A DNA stretch of 64,000 bases from an uncultured Oligoflexia bacterium. GTDB taxonomy: Bacteria > Bdellovibrionota > Bacteriovoracia > Bacteriovoracales > Bacteriovoracaceae. The notes under the pieces are model-generated. The model had not been told where the DNA came from and searched no databases. It saw only the letters and a list, made by a program, of their open reading frames with translations. The position numbers and the translations under genes were made by a program. This document shows, piece after piece, positions 52,787 through 61,337 of the stretch. The stretch is taken from NCBI GenBank assembly GCA_937120495.1, contig CAKZJW010000139.1:1-64000 (forward strand), written 5' to 3'. Positions within the stretch are counted from its first letter, which is position 1. Every line of letters begins with the position of its first letter.

Positions 52787-53451
52787 CTGCTATTGATTAT
52801 ACAACTTCTAAAAAGAAAAGAGCCCAGTATATTTTAGAAGAACTAGAAAGAAGATATCCTAAGACTCCAGTTCCATTGGATCACACAAGTCCATATACAT
52901 TATTAATTGCAGTTCTTCTCTCGGCACAGTGTACAGATGAAAGAGTGAATAAAATAACTCCTGCCTTATTTGAAAAAGCAGATAATCCTTTTGATATGGT
53001 TAAGCTTTCTGTTGATACAATTAAAGCAATCATTAGACCTTGTGGTTTATCACCAAGAAAATCAAAAGCTATTTGGGAGTTGTCCCATATGATTATTAAT
53101 GAACACGGTGGATTAGTTCCTGAGAGTTTTGAAGAGCTTGAAAAGTTTCCTGGAGTAGGACATAAAACGGCAGCAGTTGTAATGAGTCAGTCATTCGGAC
53201 ATCCGGCTTTTCCTGTCGATACACATATTCACAGACTCGCTCAAAACTGGAAATTAACTAGTGGAAAGAATGTAGAACAAACTGAAAAAGACTTAAAAAG
53301 ATTATTCCCTGAAGAGTCATGGAATAAGCTTCACTTGCAAATTATCTTCTATGGAAGAGACCATTGTACTGCTAGAGGTTGTAGAGGAATTGTCTGTCCT
53401 ATATGTAGAACTCTCTATCCAAATCGCAAAAGAGCTATTGTTAAAAAATAA
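52783..53451 (+). CDS. nth: Endonuclease III with atypical Fe-S cysteine spacing
   Basis: This DNA glycosylase/AP lyase removes oxidised pyrimidines. The 222-residue protein has the helix-hairpin-helix FPGVGHKTA with catalytic Lys128, and catalytic Asp146 in FPVDTHI. LLSAQCTD near residue 45 is typical. The C-terminal cysteines are at 195, 200, 205 and 208, so the spacing is 4-4-2. The usual [4Fe-4S] pattern is C-x6-C-x2-C-x5-C. The cluster may be bound differently or lost. Translationally coupled to meaB, an unrelated partner. Confidence 0.93.
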   Translation: MTAIDYTTSKKKRAQYILEELERRYPKTPVPLDHTSPYTLLIAVLLSAQCTDERVNKITPALFEKADNPFDMVKLSVDTIKAIIRPCGLSPRKSKAIWELSHMIINEHGGLVPESFEELEKFPGVGHKTAAVVMSQSFGHPAFPVDTHIHRLAQNWKLTSGKNVEQTEKDLKRLFPEESWNKLHLQIIFYGRDHCTARGCRGIVCPICRTLYPNRKRAIVKK

Positions 53452-53638
53452 GTTATATTATCTTACATTTCAAATGAAAGAACTTATTAAATCTTGAATA
53501 AAGTCCAATCAAAATAGATACTTATCACTATGATGCAATCCGCATCTGTGCATACGTATTACCTTTCCCGGTTGTTTCATTTTTTTTAAGAGATTATCAT
53601 TTAAGTACTTGTACTTTCGAAATAAGGAGCTTAGTATC
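53452..53638. other. Intergenic region upstream of the endonuclease I gene
   Basis: This is a 187-base gap with no gene. It holds a less AT-rich patch around 53530-53575 with a small dyad (GATGC-AATCC-GCATC, 53531-53545) and ATACGTAT. There is no T-run after either. I see no tRNA or known riboswitch. Confidence 0.35.
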
Positions 53639-54466
53639 GTGCCCATGAATATATTAGTAAAAGTTATAGTTGTTATTAGTTTTTCTTTGTCCGCTTACTC
53701 TTATGATAATAAATCAGGGTTCTACAGCGAAGTTGATACCGAGTCAGGTTACAAACTTAAGACTGCATTAAAAAATATCGTTAAGCGAACTCATAGAAAT
53801 AGAGGTTATGGCGCTTTAATGAATGTTTACTTCAAAAGTGATGCTGATAAGACTTATGACAATGACGGATCAATTGTTGATATGTACTCAGAGAATCCAA
53901 CTTCATACGATAGTTACAAATTTGCTACAAAAGGTAAAAAATGTGGTTCTTATAAAAAAGAATCAGATTGTTTTAATAGAGAGCACCTATTTCCTCAAAG
54001 TATCTTTGGTAAAGCTGCTCCAATGAGATCTGACTTTTTCCATGTTTATCCAACTGATGGATATGTTAATGGTAGAAGATCAAACCATCCATTTGGAGAA
54101 GTTAATAAGGCTTCATGGACATCTAAAAATGGCTCTAAGCTTGGATCAAATACAACACAAGGTTATAGAGGAAAAGTTTTTGAACCAATAGACGAGTTCA
54201 AAGGTGATATCGCTAGAGCATTATTCTATTTTGCTACAAGGTATGAAGATAGAATTTCTTCTTGGTCGCATCCAATGCTTAATGGAACAAAAGATCAGGT
54301 TTATCAAACTTGGTTTGTTAAGCTTCTTCTTAAGTGGCATAAAATGGACCCAGTAAGTGCACACGAAATTAGAAGAAATGAAATTGGTTCTAAATACCAA
54401 GGAAATAGAAATCCATTTATCGACAATCCAGAGTGGATTGAAAGTATCTGGGGTCATGTAAAGTAA
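53639..54466 (+). CDS. Secreted endonuclease I family nuclease (EndA/Dns-like)
   Basis: This enzyme probably cuts DNA (and perhaps RNA) non-specifically in the periplasm or outside. GTG 53639 follows AAGGAG by nine bases and gives 275 residues; the in-frame ATG at 53645 is the alternative. The signal peptide is NILVKVIVVISFSLSAYS. The beta-beta-alpha metal motif is clear: NREHLFPQS with catalytic His, then SDFFHVYPTDGYVNGRRSN, where Asn/Arg residues hold the metal. FYFATRYED lies in the C-terminal half. A predator could use it on prey DNA, which is inference. Confidence 0.92.
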   Translation: MPMNILVKVIVVISFSLSAYSYDNKSGFYSEVDTESGYKLKTALKNIVKRTHRNRGYGALMNVYFKSDADKTYDNDGSIVDMYSENPTSYDSYKFATKGKKCGSYKKESDCFNREHLFPQSIFGKAAPMRSDFFHVYPTDGYVNGRRSNHPFGEVNKASWTSKNGSKLGSNTTQGYRGKVFEPIDEFKGDIARALFYFATRYEDRISSWSHPMLNGTKDQVYQTWFVKLLLKWHKMDPVSAHEIRRNEIGSKYQGNRNPFIDNPEWIESIWGHVK

Positions 54467-54490
54467 TTTAAATAAAAATGTATATATAAG

Positions 54491-54518
54491 AAAGCTCCTA
54501 ATTTAGGAGCTTTTTTTT
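54491..54518. terminator. Bidirectional terminator between endonuclease I and P450 genes
   Basis: The near-perfect palindrome AAAGCTCCTAA / TTAGGAGCTTT is followed by eight T residues on the plus strand. On the minus strand the A-rich left flank gives a weaker T-run. Confidence 0.88.
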
Positions 54519-54521
54519 GGT

Positions 54522-55850
54522 TTATTTTTGATTATGTTCTTCTAGTTTTATATTAAATCCATTTTTTGAAAATAGAGTTACTCTCGCATCCATTATTGGA
54601 TGATGGCCATCCAGAGTAAATTTGTAATTCTTAAGGATAGTTATAAGAATAATTCTCATCTCCATCATTGCAAATTGCATCCCGATACACACTCGTGGCC
54701 CCGAGCTAAATGGAAAAAAGTTATATCTTCCAAATTGAGCTGGTGTTTTTTCAAGCCATCTCTCTGGATAAAATGAATCGTGTTTTTCCCAAAGTGTGGA
54801 AGTTCTTTGAGTAAGAAAAGGAGAGATCAAAACTGTTTGATCGGCTTTTAGATGATAGCCACAAAGATCTGTTTCTTTTATATTTGCTCGCGTAAATGCC
54901 CACCCTGGAGGATAGAGACGTAAACTTTCATTAATGACAGCATCAATATATTTTAAATCTTTTAGATTCTCGTGATTAATCTCTTTTGAGTTTGAAAAGT
55001 TAATAGCTTCTTCAATGCAGAGATTTTGCCACTTTTTATTTTGAGATAAAAGATAGCTAAGCCATGAAAGAGTTTGAGAAGTTGTTTCGTATCCGGCAAA
55101 AATAAGTGTAAAGACATTATCATTAATGAAATTCTTATTTCTTCGCAAAAGCTCTGGAGCATTTTTAGTCGCTTTGATAAGAACATTTACTAGTGAGAGT
55201 GAATCTTCGTTTTCTTTTGCCAGATCTATGCCTTCTTTAATGATCTCTCTCATTACAAAGTGAGAATTTTCTAGTCTTTTCTGTCCTGGATTTAGAAACT
55301 TTGGCATATTTACGGGAAGATAATTTTTATTAGTCGCTGAATTTGAAATCTCAACAAGGGCTTTGTCCACTTTCTCAAATTGATGATAGGAGTTAAGACC
55401 AATAATACATTTTAAAATAATATCAAACGTTATCTTTGAAAAAAAGACATTCATATTTGAAAAGTTTGGATTTGAATCATAATTTTCTAGATTACTTTGA
55501 GTAAGGTTTTCAAAATGCACTAGAGATTCTTTTAAAAATGCAGACGAAAAAAGAGGCTGAAGCATTGAGCGCTGCTCTTTCCACGATTCAGCATTTGCTG
55601 AGGCTAAGCTATCTCCAAAAATATCTTTTGTATTATTTCTTTTTACAAAGTTATCAAATTCCGTTTGAAGAACTTGTTTGATCATCTCGGGAGAGTTGAT
55701 TACCACAAGATGTCTAGGCCCAACTTTAAGTTCAAATATCTCACCATGCTTTTGTCCAAGCTCAACAAGCATCTTTAAACGATCTTTTTGATAGGGAAGA
55801 AGATGTCCTATTAATGGGAGTCCGAGATCTTTTGGTATTGATTTACTCAT
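54522..55850 (-). CDS. Cytochrome P450
   Basis: This 442-residue soluble haem monooxygenase has the oxygen-binding helix I motif FAGYETT, the ExxR motif in NESLRLYP, and a P-E-R-W segment. The haem loop is FSSGPRVCIG with Cys388 as axial ligand. The CYP102/CYP4-like pattern suggests a fatty-acid or lipid substrate, which fits the surrounding genes; exact family is not assigned. There is no redox partner gene nearby. Its ATG overlaps the end of the DUF3419 gene by 8 bases, so the two are translated together. It is the last gene of the cluster. Confidence 0.94.
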   Translation of the reverse strand: MSKSIPKDLGLPLIGHLLPYQKDRLKMLVELGQKHGEIFELKVGPRHLVVINSPEMIKQVLQTEFDNFVKRNNTKDIFGDSLASANAESWKEQRSMLQPLFSSAFLKESLVHFENLTQSNLENYDSNPNFSNMNVFFSKITFDIILKCIIGLNSYHQFEKVDKALVEISNSATNKNYLPVNMPKFLNPGQKRLENSHFVMREIIKEGIDLAKENEDSLSLVNVLIKATKNAPELLRRNKNFINDNVFTLIFAGYETTSQTLSWLSYLLSQNKKWQNLCIEEAINFSNSKEINHENLKDLKYIDAVINESLRLYPPGWAFTRANIKETDLCGYHLKADQTVLISPFLTQRTSTLWEKHDSFYPERWLEKTPAQFGRYNFFPFSSGPRVCIGMQFAMMEMRIILITILKNYKFTLDGHHPIMDARVTLFSKNGFNIKLEEHNQK

Positions 55851-56940
55851 TGGTCAGAACCTCTATTCTATACATTTGAACCTTTTCTTCTCGAATTTCT
55901 TTTTCAAATGAATTTGTTATCTCTTTATAACCAGCTTTATTAGACTTTGGTATTCTTAAGTAATTTCTATTAACAACCAACGCTTCAGCAGATAAAGACG
56001 GCTTTATCTCTTGATAGAAATTTGTTTCAATTTCACCACTAAAGTAAGAGGGGACATCAGATAGTGATATATAATCTAAATCTTCGTATTTCTTGATAGC
56101 TTCAATTAGATCACAGTTCTCATAGGTTACCTTGCAACCTTTAAGTCGTTCTTTTATTTCTAAAAAATTTTCTTCTTTTGCTTCAATAAGATTTCCACTA
56201 TCCCAAACTATTTCTCCATAGAAACAAAGTTGTAGGAAAAAGCTATTTTTAATAAGACCATTATAGAAAAGGTTATTAAAAGCTTTTGAGTAATATTGAA
56301 GATAAGAGTCTTCAACATTTTTTTGTATAAAGTCACCCTTGTACAAAAGAGCATTAAACATACTTTTATTACCGATTATTGCGACAAGAAGTTTCCACCT
56401 AAAAGTAGGAAATTCATTCATCATATATTTTCGTTGTTCATCAAGATCATCAAAGCTAAACATTTTTGTACGAACATTTTTTCCCATGACTTTTGAGACG
56501 ATTTTACTAAAAAGAGAAAAGGTCTTTTCCCACTTTCCAATATATAAAACAGATTCCCATTTAAGCTCGGTAAATACGTTTTTAAAATAATTTGAGACTT
56601 CGCTCTCTAATTTCACGGATTCAAATAGGCTCTGCCTTTTATCTGTGAAGTCTTTTGCACTAAAAGGGGGATATCCCCAAAAGAGACAAAAATCTTCATA
56701 GCTAAATTCTTTATGTGTTTGCTCTCGAAGTTTAGCAAGATAAATTTGCTCAATCGAGAGATCAACACAAATAAGCTCTTCGGTTTGTTCCGCTATAAGA
56801 GGGAAGCAACGTGAGCCAGAGCCACAAACACTGAGAATTCTCTTTGGGTTTGATTTACTTGTTAAACGACACTCAAATTCAGTATCTTCATTTGCTAGAG
56901 TGTAGTTTAGTTTTGAGAAAAATTTATTCGGTTTACTCAT
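55843..56940 (-). CDS. DUF3419 protein, BtaA-like 3-amino-3-carboxypropyl transferase (probable)
   Basis: This 365-residue protein begins at ATG 56940 (MSKPNKFF); the longer frame to 57000 would run across the divergent promoter. The nucleotide-fold segment RILSVCGSGSRCFPLIAEQ followed by LICVDLSIEQIYLAKLRE matches the SAM-binding core of DUF3419/BtaA proteins. BtaA moves the aminocarboxypropyl group of SAM to diacylglycerol, the first step of betaine lipid synthesis. No BtaB methyltransferase is adjacent. It could act on a different lipid or alcohol. Followed by the P450 gene with overlap. Confidence 0.75.
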   Translation of the reverse strand: MSKPNKFFSKLNYTLANEDTEFECRLTSKSNPKRILSVCGSGSRCFPLIAEQTEELICVDLSIEQIYLAKLREQTHKEFSYEDFCLFWGYPPFSAKDFTDKRQSLFESVKLESEVSNYFKNVFTELKWESVLYIGKWEKTFSLFSKIVSKVMGKNVRTKMFSFDDLDEQRKYMMNEFPTFRWKLLVAIIGNKSMFNALLYKGDFIQKNVEDSYLQYYSKAFNNLFYNGLIKNSFFLQLCFYGEIVWDSGNLIEAKEENFLEIKERLKGCKVTYENCDLIEAIKKYEDLDYISLSDVPSYFSGEIETNFYQEIKPSLSAEALVVNRNYLRIPKSNKAGYKEITNSFEKEIREEKVQMYRIEVLTNE

Positions 56941-56962
56941 TAAGCTTGCCTCGAATTTTAAA

Positions 56963-56974
56963 AATAGTACTATT
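56963..56974. promoter_or_regulatory. 12-bp perfect palindrome in the divergent spacer
   Basis: AATAGTACTATT is self-complementary. It lies in the middle of the 39-base gap between the DUF3419 start (56940, minus) and the 217-aa gene start (56980, plus), a good position for an operator acting on both. Confidence 0.45.
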
Positions 56975-56979
56975 AAACA

Positions 56980-57633
56980 ATGAACTATATGACTCAGCAT
57001 TTACTCGAAGCTATTGAAATCAATAAGCATCGACTCAGCCTCTACAGTGATCTTACTGGTAAAAGATCCCGCAAAGTCTCTAGAGCACTTATATATAGTG
57101 AAAGCTTTAGTTTATTATCGGCATTTACTCTCGATAATATAGCTAAATTTTGGCAAAAACGTGGTGTTCCAGTGATGGTTCATGAGTTTATATCAATGGA
57201 GGAGATTCCTGAGTTTTCTAGCTCCTTTACTGATCAAATTGGAATCACTGAGCAGTTTCCTAAGTTAAATACTCTTTCTATTCAGAATGATATTATGAAA
57301 CTTTATCTAAAAAGTGAGTATAAGAAACTTGATATTTATATTGAAAAGATATTGATGGATATGCAGGAGTTTTCAAAGCATTATTGTATGATCAGACATA
57401 TCTTAGAGTCGGTTAGACGCTCTAATAATCTCGCTCAAATGCATATTGTAAAGGCAAAGGAACTTGGAGTATTAAGTCCAAAACTATTTTGTCATACTTT
57501 AATGCTTAGCCAGATTCTTATTATTCACAGTTCAAAGTTTCTCGATAAATGGGCCCATCCTATTCAAAAAGATGGTGTACCTATAATTTACCAAGATGTA
57601 CCTTATATTGCTCCTACTCCAATTTCTTATTAA
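56980..57633 (+). CDS. Hypothetical helical protein (217 aa) inside the lipid cluster
   Basis: I do not recognise this protein. It is soluble and predicted helical, with many His and Met (VMVHEFISMEEIPEF, KHYCMIRH), so a metal or haem-oxygenase-like helical fold is conceivable but unproven. It is the only plus-strand gene in the cluster, divergent from the DUF3419 gene and overlapping the 3' end of the GNAT gene by 20 bases. There is no Shine-Dalgarno before ATG 56980; ATG 56989 is the alternative. Confidence 0.6.
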   Translation: MNYMTQHLLEAIEINKHRLSLYSDLTGKRSRKVSRALIYSESFSLLSAFTLDNIAKFWQKRGVPVMVHEFISMEEIPEFSSSFTDQIGITEQFPKLNTLSIQNDIMKLYLKSEYKKLDIYIEKILMDMQEFSKHYCMIRHILESVRRSNNLAQMHIVKAKELGVLSPKLFCHTLMLSQILIIHSSKFLDKWAHPIQKDGVPIIYQDVPYIAPTPISY

Positions 57634-58627
57634 GTAATTTATAAAAATTTGTAGTTTGATTTTTTAATGAGAAAAATTTAATAAATCGACCGGAAGTATT
57701 ACCTTCTCGAATACAGGCTCCACAAAAGCGTCTAATTCCATCAGAATATCCATCAAAGAAGCTTTTAAAGATTAAAGCTGGAGCGAAATACATCTTTCTG
57801 GCGCTAAGGCTTAAAACGAGTGTTTTTAGGACTAAAACGTCATTGTCTAATATACTAAAGCAGTAACCTTGAAGCTTACCGTCTGGATCAAATAAAAGGT
57901 AGCTATACTTAGAGTCAACTTGTTTTGAAAAAGAGTAGAGAGTCTTTTGATATTGCTCTAGAGTTATATCCTCATAGAGGTCATTTCTAGAGAAACCAGA
58001 TTTATTAAGCTCATAAAAGCTCTCAAGGAGAGCGTCGTCTTTAAAGTCAATTCTCTCAAGTCTCCAGCCTTGCTTTTTTGCCATGAGAATTGATGCATGT
58101 CCAATGAGATGTGTTTTTAAATTCATTGGAGCAATAGTACTTAAAAACTTCTTGTAATCGCTATATCCAAGATCTTTTGTGTGCTGGTAATACTCAATAG
58201 GCGTGTGGGGTTCCCAAAAATAGTTTTTTTCAAAACCTTCAACTTTAAAACGATTACTAAACCATATATTGATATCAATAGGGCCATAAAGATTGCTTAA
58301 TTTATTTTCTTTTGACCACTTCTCTGAATGATCTAGTAAGGTCTTCAATATTTCTTTATTAGAAATGTCGTATTCAAGCATACCAAAAAAAGATGAATCC
58401 TCTCTGGCTTCTGTCTTATTGATTAGGATTCTTCCAGAGTCAATGCCATCAATACTTACAATAAATAACTCTTTTAATAATTTGGGAAAAAGAGCTAAAA
58501 AGCTTTTCTCATAAGAAGAGGGGGATAGCGTTCTCGTCTGATTGTGGGAGAGCTTCTTTGGAAGCGTTGTAAAGCGCTCAATAAAAAGATCTTTGTCTAC
58601 AGTGCTAGAGAAGCTTTCAATCTTCAT
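57614..58627 (-). CDS. GNAT-fold N-acyltransferase-like protein (YghO-like)
   Basis: This protein has 337 residues. The central region NLYGPIDINIWFSNRFKVEGF and a later PIEYYQHTKDLGY recall the YghO-type group: a G-P pair, a long substrate segment and P-x-Y-Y...L-G-[FY]. The C-terminal half looks like an acetyl-CoA N-acyltransferase fold without the strict acetyl-CoA loop. The substrate is unknown. The start (ATG 58627 or GTG 58630) is inside the end of the dikinase gene. The call is moderate. Confidence 0.6.
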   Translation of the reverse strand: MKIESFSSTVDKDLFIERFTTLPKKLSHNQTRTLSPSSYEKSFLALFPKLLKELFIVSIDGIDSGRILINKTEAREDSSFFGMLEYDISNKEILKTLLDHSEKWSKENKLSNLYGPIDINIWFSNRFKVEGFEKNYFWEPHTPIEYYQHTKDLGYSDYKKFLSTIAPMNLKTHLIGHASILMAKKQGWRLERIDFKDDALLESFYELNKSGFSRNDLYEDITLEQYQKTLYSFSKQVDSKYSYLLFDPDGKLQGYCFSILDNDVLVLKTLVLSLSARKMYFAPALIFKSFFDGYSDGIRRFCGACIREGNTSGRFIKFFSLKNQTTNFYKLLNKKLE

Positions 58628-61337
58628 CACAAACCCTTACTTCACCTGTTGTAGCATTTAATTCGACAGTATCACCGGTATTAAGTCTATCAATAAGCTC
58701 AGAGTCTATACCAACAATTGTCGGAACACCAAGCTCTCTTGCTATAACGGCAGAGTGAGAAAGGAGACTTCCTCTTTCTATAATCAATCCACCACAAAGT
58801 GGAAATAGAGGAACCCAACCGGGATCTGTTCTTTTTGTGACAAGAATTTCTCCGTTCATATTATTGGCTTCTTCAATTGTCTTTGCGACAACAACTTTTT
58901 TCTTTATTACACCAGGGCAACAAGAAGTTCCGTAGTATAAATTGGGATCGTCACTCTTTTTGAATTTATTTTTAAGTAGATCTCCACTCATGATAACTTG
59001 AGTGTTGCTTAGACTTACACCATTTGCACCGAAGGTAATAAATCGATCAGGTGGATCTTGTTCTTCAAAATATTGAGCGTATTCTTTTTTTCTGATCTTT
59101 GCGACTTCTTTGAAATTTAGGTATTCACTTTTTCCTTCAATAAAATCAAAAATCTCTTTTGCTGTTAAGTAAAAGGCATCTTCAGATTTTTCAATAATAT
59201 CCAAAGCCTCTAGGTGACTTGCGATTGTTTTAAAAATACGTCTTGAAATCCCAAAAGATTTACTACGCAAGAAACGAAGGTTTTCTCTATTTTTAACAAA
59301 AAAACGAGCTTTATTTAAAACCCAATAAAAGATAATCCTCTTTAAGCCTGAGAGTTGAGAGTTAACAATTGATTCTGCTTTTTCCTTTATCTCTACTTCA
59401 TTCTGATGCATTTTTTCAACACTATAACTTTTAGTCTTAATATAATTTCTTATATTATCGATTATAAAGCTTGGATTAGAATGAAGATCTTCTCCTTCAA
59501 GTTTTTGTTCATGATTACATCTAAAACCATATTTGATTAAATAGTCTTCCAGATCATTTTTAAATTTAAAAGGTAACTTATTTTCTTTTTTGTGAATTAA
59601 GATTTCTTCTGTTGATGTATTTGCAAAATATTCTTTAAGTGTTGCATCTTGATCATACTCAGAAGCAATCTTCATCAAAGTAAGAGTTGGAAGGGTAGAG
59701 TCAACCTCTCCTTGACCACAAAGAAGGTCATTTTGAAGATGGGCAGAGTCACCATCCGTTTTTATCCACTTCTCAACGAGACTTTTAAGTGTACCAAAAA
59801 AGACCATAACGAGAAAGTCATTTATGATAGGAGCATTCCAATTATAAGAAACCGTGTCATTCCATCTTTCAAAATAGGCTTTTAATTCTCTTAAGCTTTT
59901 CTTTGAAAAATCTATTGAGAAGTACTCATTATAAATCGTATCAAACATTAAACGAAAGTCTTTGGTGATTGTTTTTATATAAAGAAAGTTTTTAAAAAAT
60001 CCACCAAATACAAATAGCTTTCTAAAAAATGTGTATTTTGGAGATTTATCAACAAAATCAAGAAGTCCTTGTTGCTCTTGGCTCAACTCCTCTTGAACTC
60101 CCATCATCGTCTCCATGAAACCTTTGTTTGAGGAAGAACCAGGGAAAAGAAATAAAAGCTTATACCAGTTTATTAAATTATAATAAACTCGACCTCTAAT
60201 ATGGCCAAGCATATTTACAAACGCTTCATCGTTGTCAGTAATAATATTTTCTGGAACACCAATAAGGCGACAAGTTTGACGATAAACGATTGCATAGGCT
60301 TCTTTAGTCAGAGAGAAGGTTAGTGGAAGGGTAATTCCAGCAAAAGATTCAACAATATTTGAGTTGTCCCACAGAGTGGCTTCATCTCCATTAATCTTTG
60401 AATCGTAAAAAGATAGAGGAGGACAATTTGTTATTGGCCTCATTTGTACAAGATAGAGTTCATGGTCTTCAATGGCCCATTCTAGATCTAGAGGACAACC
60501 TTGTTTTTTTTCAAGCTCTATTGCAAGACTAGCTAACTTTTGAATATTTTTTTCATCTATACTGAGTTTTGTCTGTCTTTCATCTTCAAGTTCTTTTTTT
60601 AAGATTCCAGATTGATCATTTTTAATAAAGTAAGATTCTTTTTGTGCAATATCGGCTTCAAAGCTATTTTTAAGACGGCTAAAAAGGATTTTGTCTGAAT
60701 CTAGCTCCCCACTAACAAGACCTTCACATTGCCCATACACTGATTCAATAATAATATTGTCTCTATCTATGAAATCAATTGGGTTTCTTGTGAATAAAAC
60801 ACCTGATGAGTCTGAGTTTATCATCTTTTGGACAATGACACCCATTTGAATATTAGAGCTGAGTCCATTTTTTAAACGATAACTTAAACATCTTTCTGAA
60901 AATGCAGAAGCCCAGCAATTTATAATTGATCTTTCAATTTGAGCATCTGTTTTTTGAAAAAGAAAACTAGAGAACATTCCCGCAAAAGAATGATCAGCAG
61001 AGTCTTCATCAAGGCCAGAGGAGCGAACAGCAACATTGAGGTTTGATAGACCATTTTCTTTTAAAAAGCTCGAGAGTTTTTCTTTTTGCTCGTTTGAAAA
61101 GGAAATATTTTCAAATACAGATTGTATTCTTTTCGCATCATCACTTGGAGACTCAGTTAATTTTAATTTTGTCCCCAAATTGTTTTGTGAGATAAAATCT
61201 TGAAAAAAATCATCTGCTATTACTAGAAATTGAGGAATAGGGCAGCCCTGATCGAGAAGCTTTTTGAGGTTTTTTGCTTTACCTCCACCTTGTTGTTCAA
61301 TTTCTAAAAAACTGTCATTTTGAGTAAGTATTTTCAC
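58617..61337 (-). CDS. PEP-synthase/rifampicin-phosphotransferase-like dikinase
   Basis: The protein has 906 residues. The N-terminal ATP-grasp domain of PEP synthase (residues about 1-310) has GGGKAKNLKKLL, VAVRSSGLDEDSADHSFAG, VIVQKMINSDSSGVLFTRNP and LYLVQMRPIT. A middle domain of about 450 residues follows. The C-terminal swivel domain carries the phospho-His: H861 in GSLLSHSAVIARELGVP. The PEP/pyruvate TIM barrel of true PEP synthase is absent. This is the architecture of rifampicin phosphotransferases, which pass the beta-phosphate of ATP to an alcohol. The substrate here is unknown. GTG start overlaps the fusion-gene stop (GTGA). Confidence 0.88.
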   Translation of the reverse strand: MKILTQNDSFLEIEQQGGGKAKNLKKLLDQGCPIPQFLVIADDFFQDFISQNNLGTKLKLTESPSDDAKRIQSVFENISFSNEQKEKLSSFLKENGLSNLNVAVRSSGLDEDSADHSFAGMFSSFLFQKTDAQIERSIINCWASAFSERCLSYRLKNGLSSNIQMGVIVQKMINSDSSGVLFTRNPIDFIDRDNIIIESVYGQCEGLVSGELDSDKILFSRLKNSFEADIAQKESYFIKNDQSGILKKELEDERQTKLSIDEKNIQKLASLAIELEKKQGCPLDLEWAIEDHELYLVQMRPITNCPPLSFYDSKINGDEATLWDNSNIVESFAGITLPLTFSLTKEAYAIVYRQTCRLIGVPENIITDNDEAFVNMLGHIRGRVYYNLINWYKLLFLFPGSSSNKGFMETMMGVQEELSQEQQGLLDFVDKSPKYTFFRKLFVFGGFFKNFLYIKTITKDFRLMFDTIYNEYFSIDFSKKSLRELKAYFERWNDTVSYNWNAPIINDFLVMVFFGTLKSLVEKWIKTDGDSAHLQNDLLCGQGEVDSTLPTLTLMKIASEYDQDATLKEYFANTSTEEILIHKKENKLPFKFKNDLEDYLIKYGFRCNHEQKLEGEDLHSNPSFIIDNIRNYIKTKSYSVEKMHQNEVEIKEKAESIVNSQLSGLKRIIFYWVLNKARFFVKNRENLRFLRSKSFGISRRIFKTIASHLEALDIIEKSEDAFYLTAKEIFDFIEGKSEYLNFKEVAKIRKKEYAQYFEEQDPPDRFITFGANGVSLSNTQVIMSGDLLKNKFKKSDDPNLYYGTSCCPGVIKKKVVVAKTIEEANNMNGEILVTKRTDPGWVPLFPLCGGLIIERGSLLSHSAVIARELGVPTIVGIDSELIDRLNTGDTVELNATTGEVRVCDED

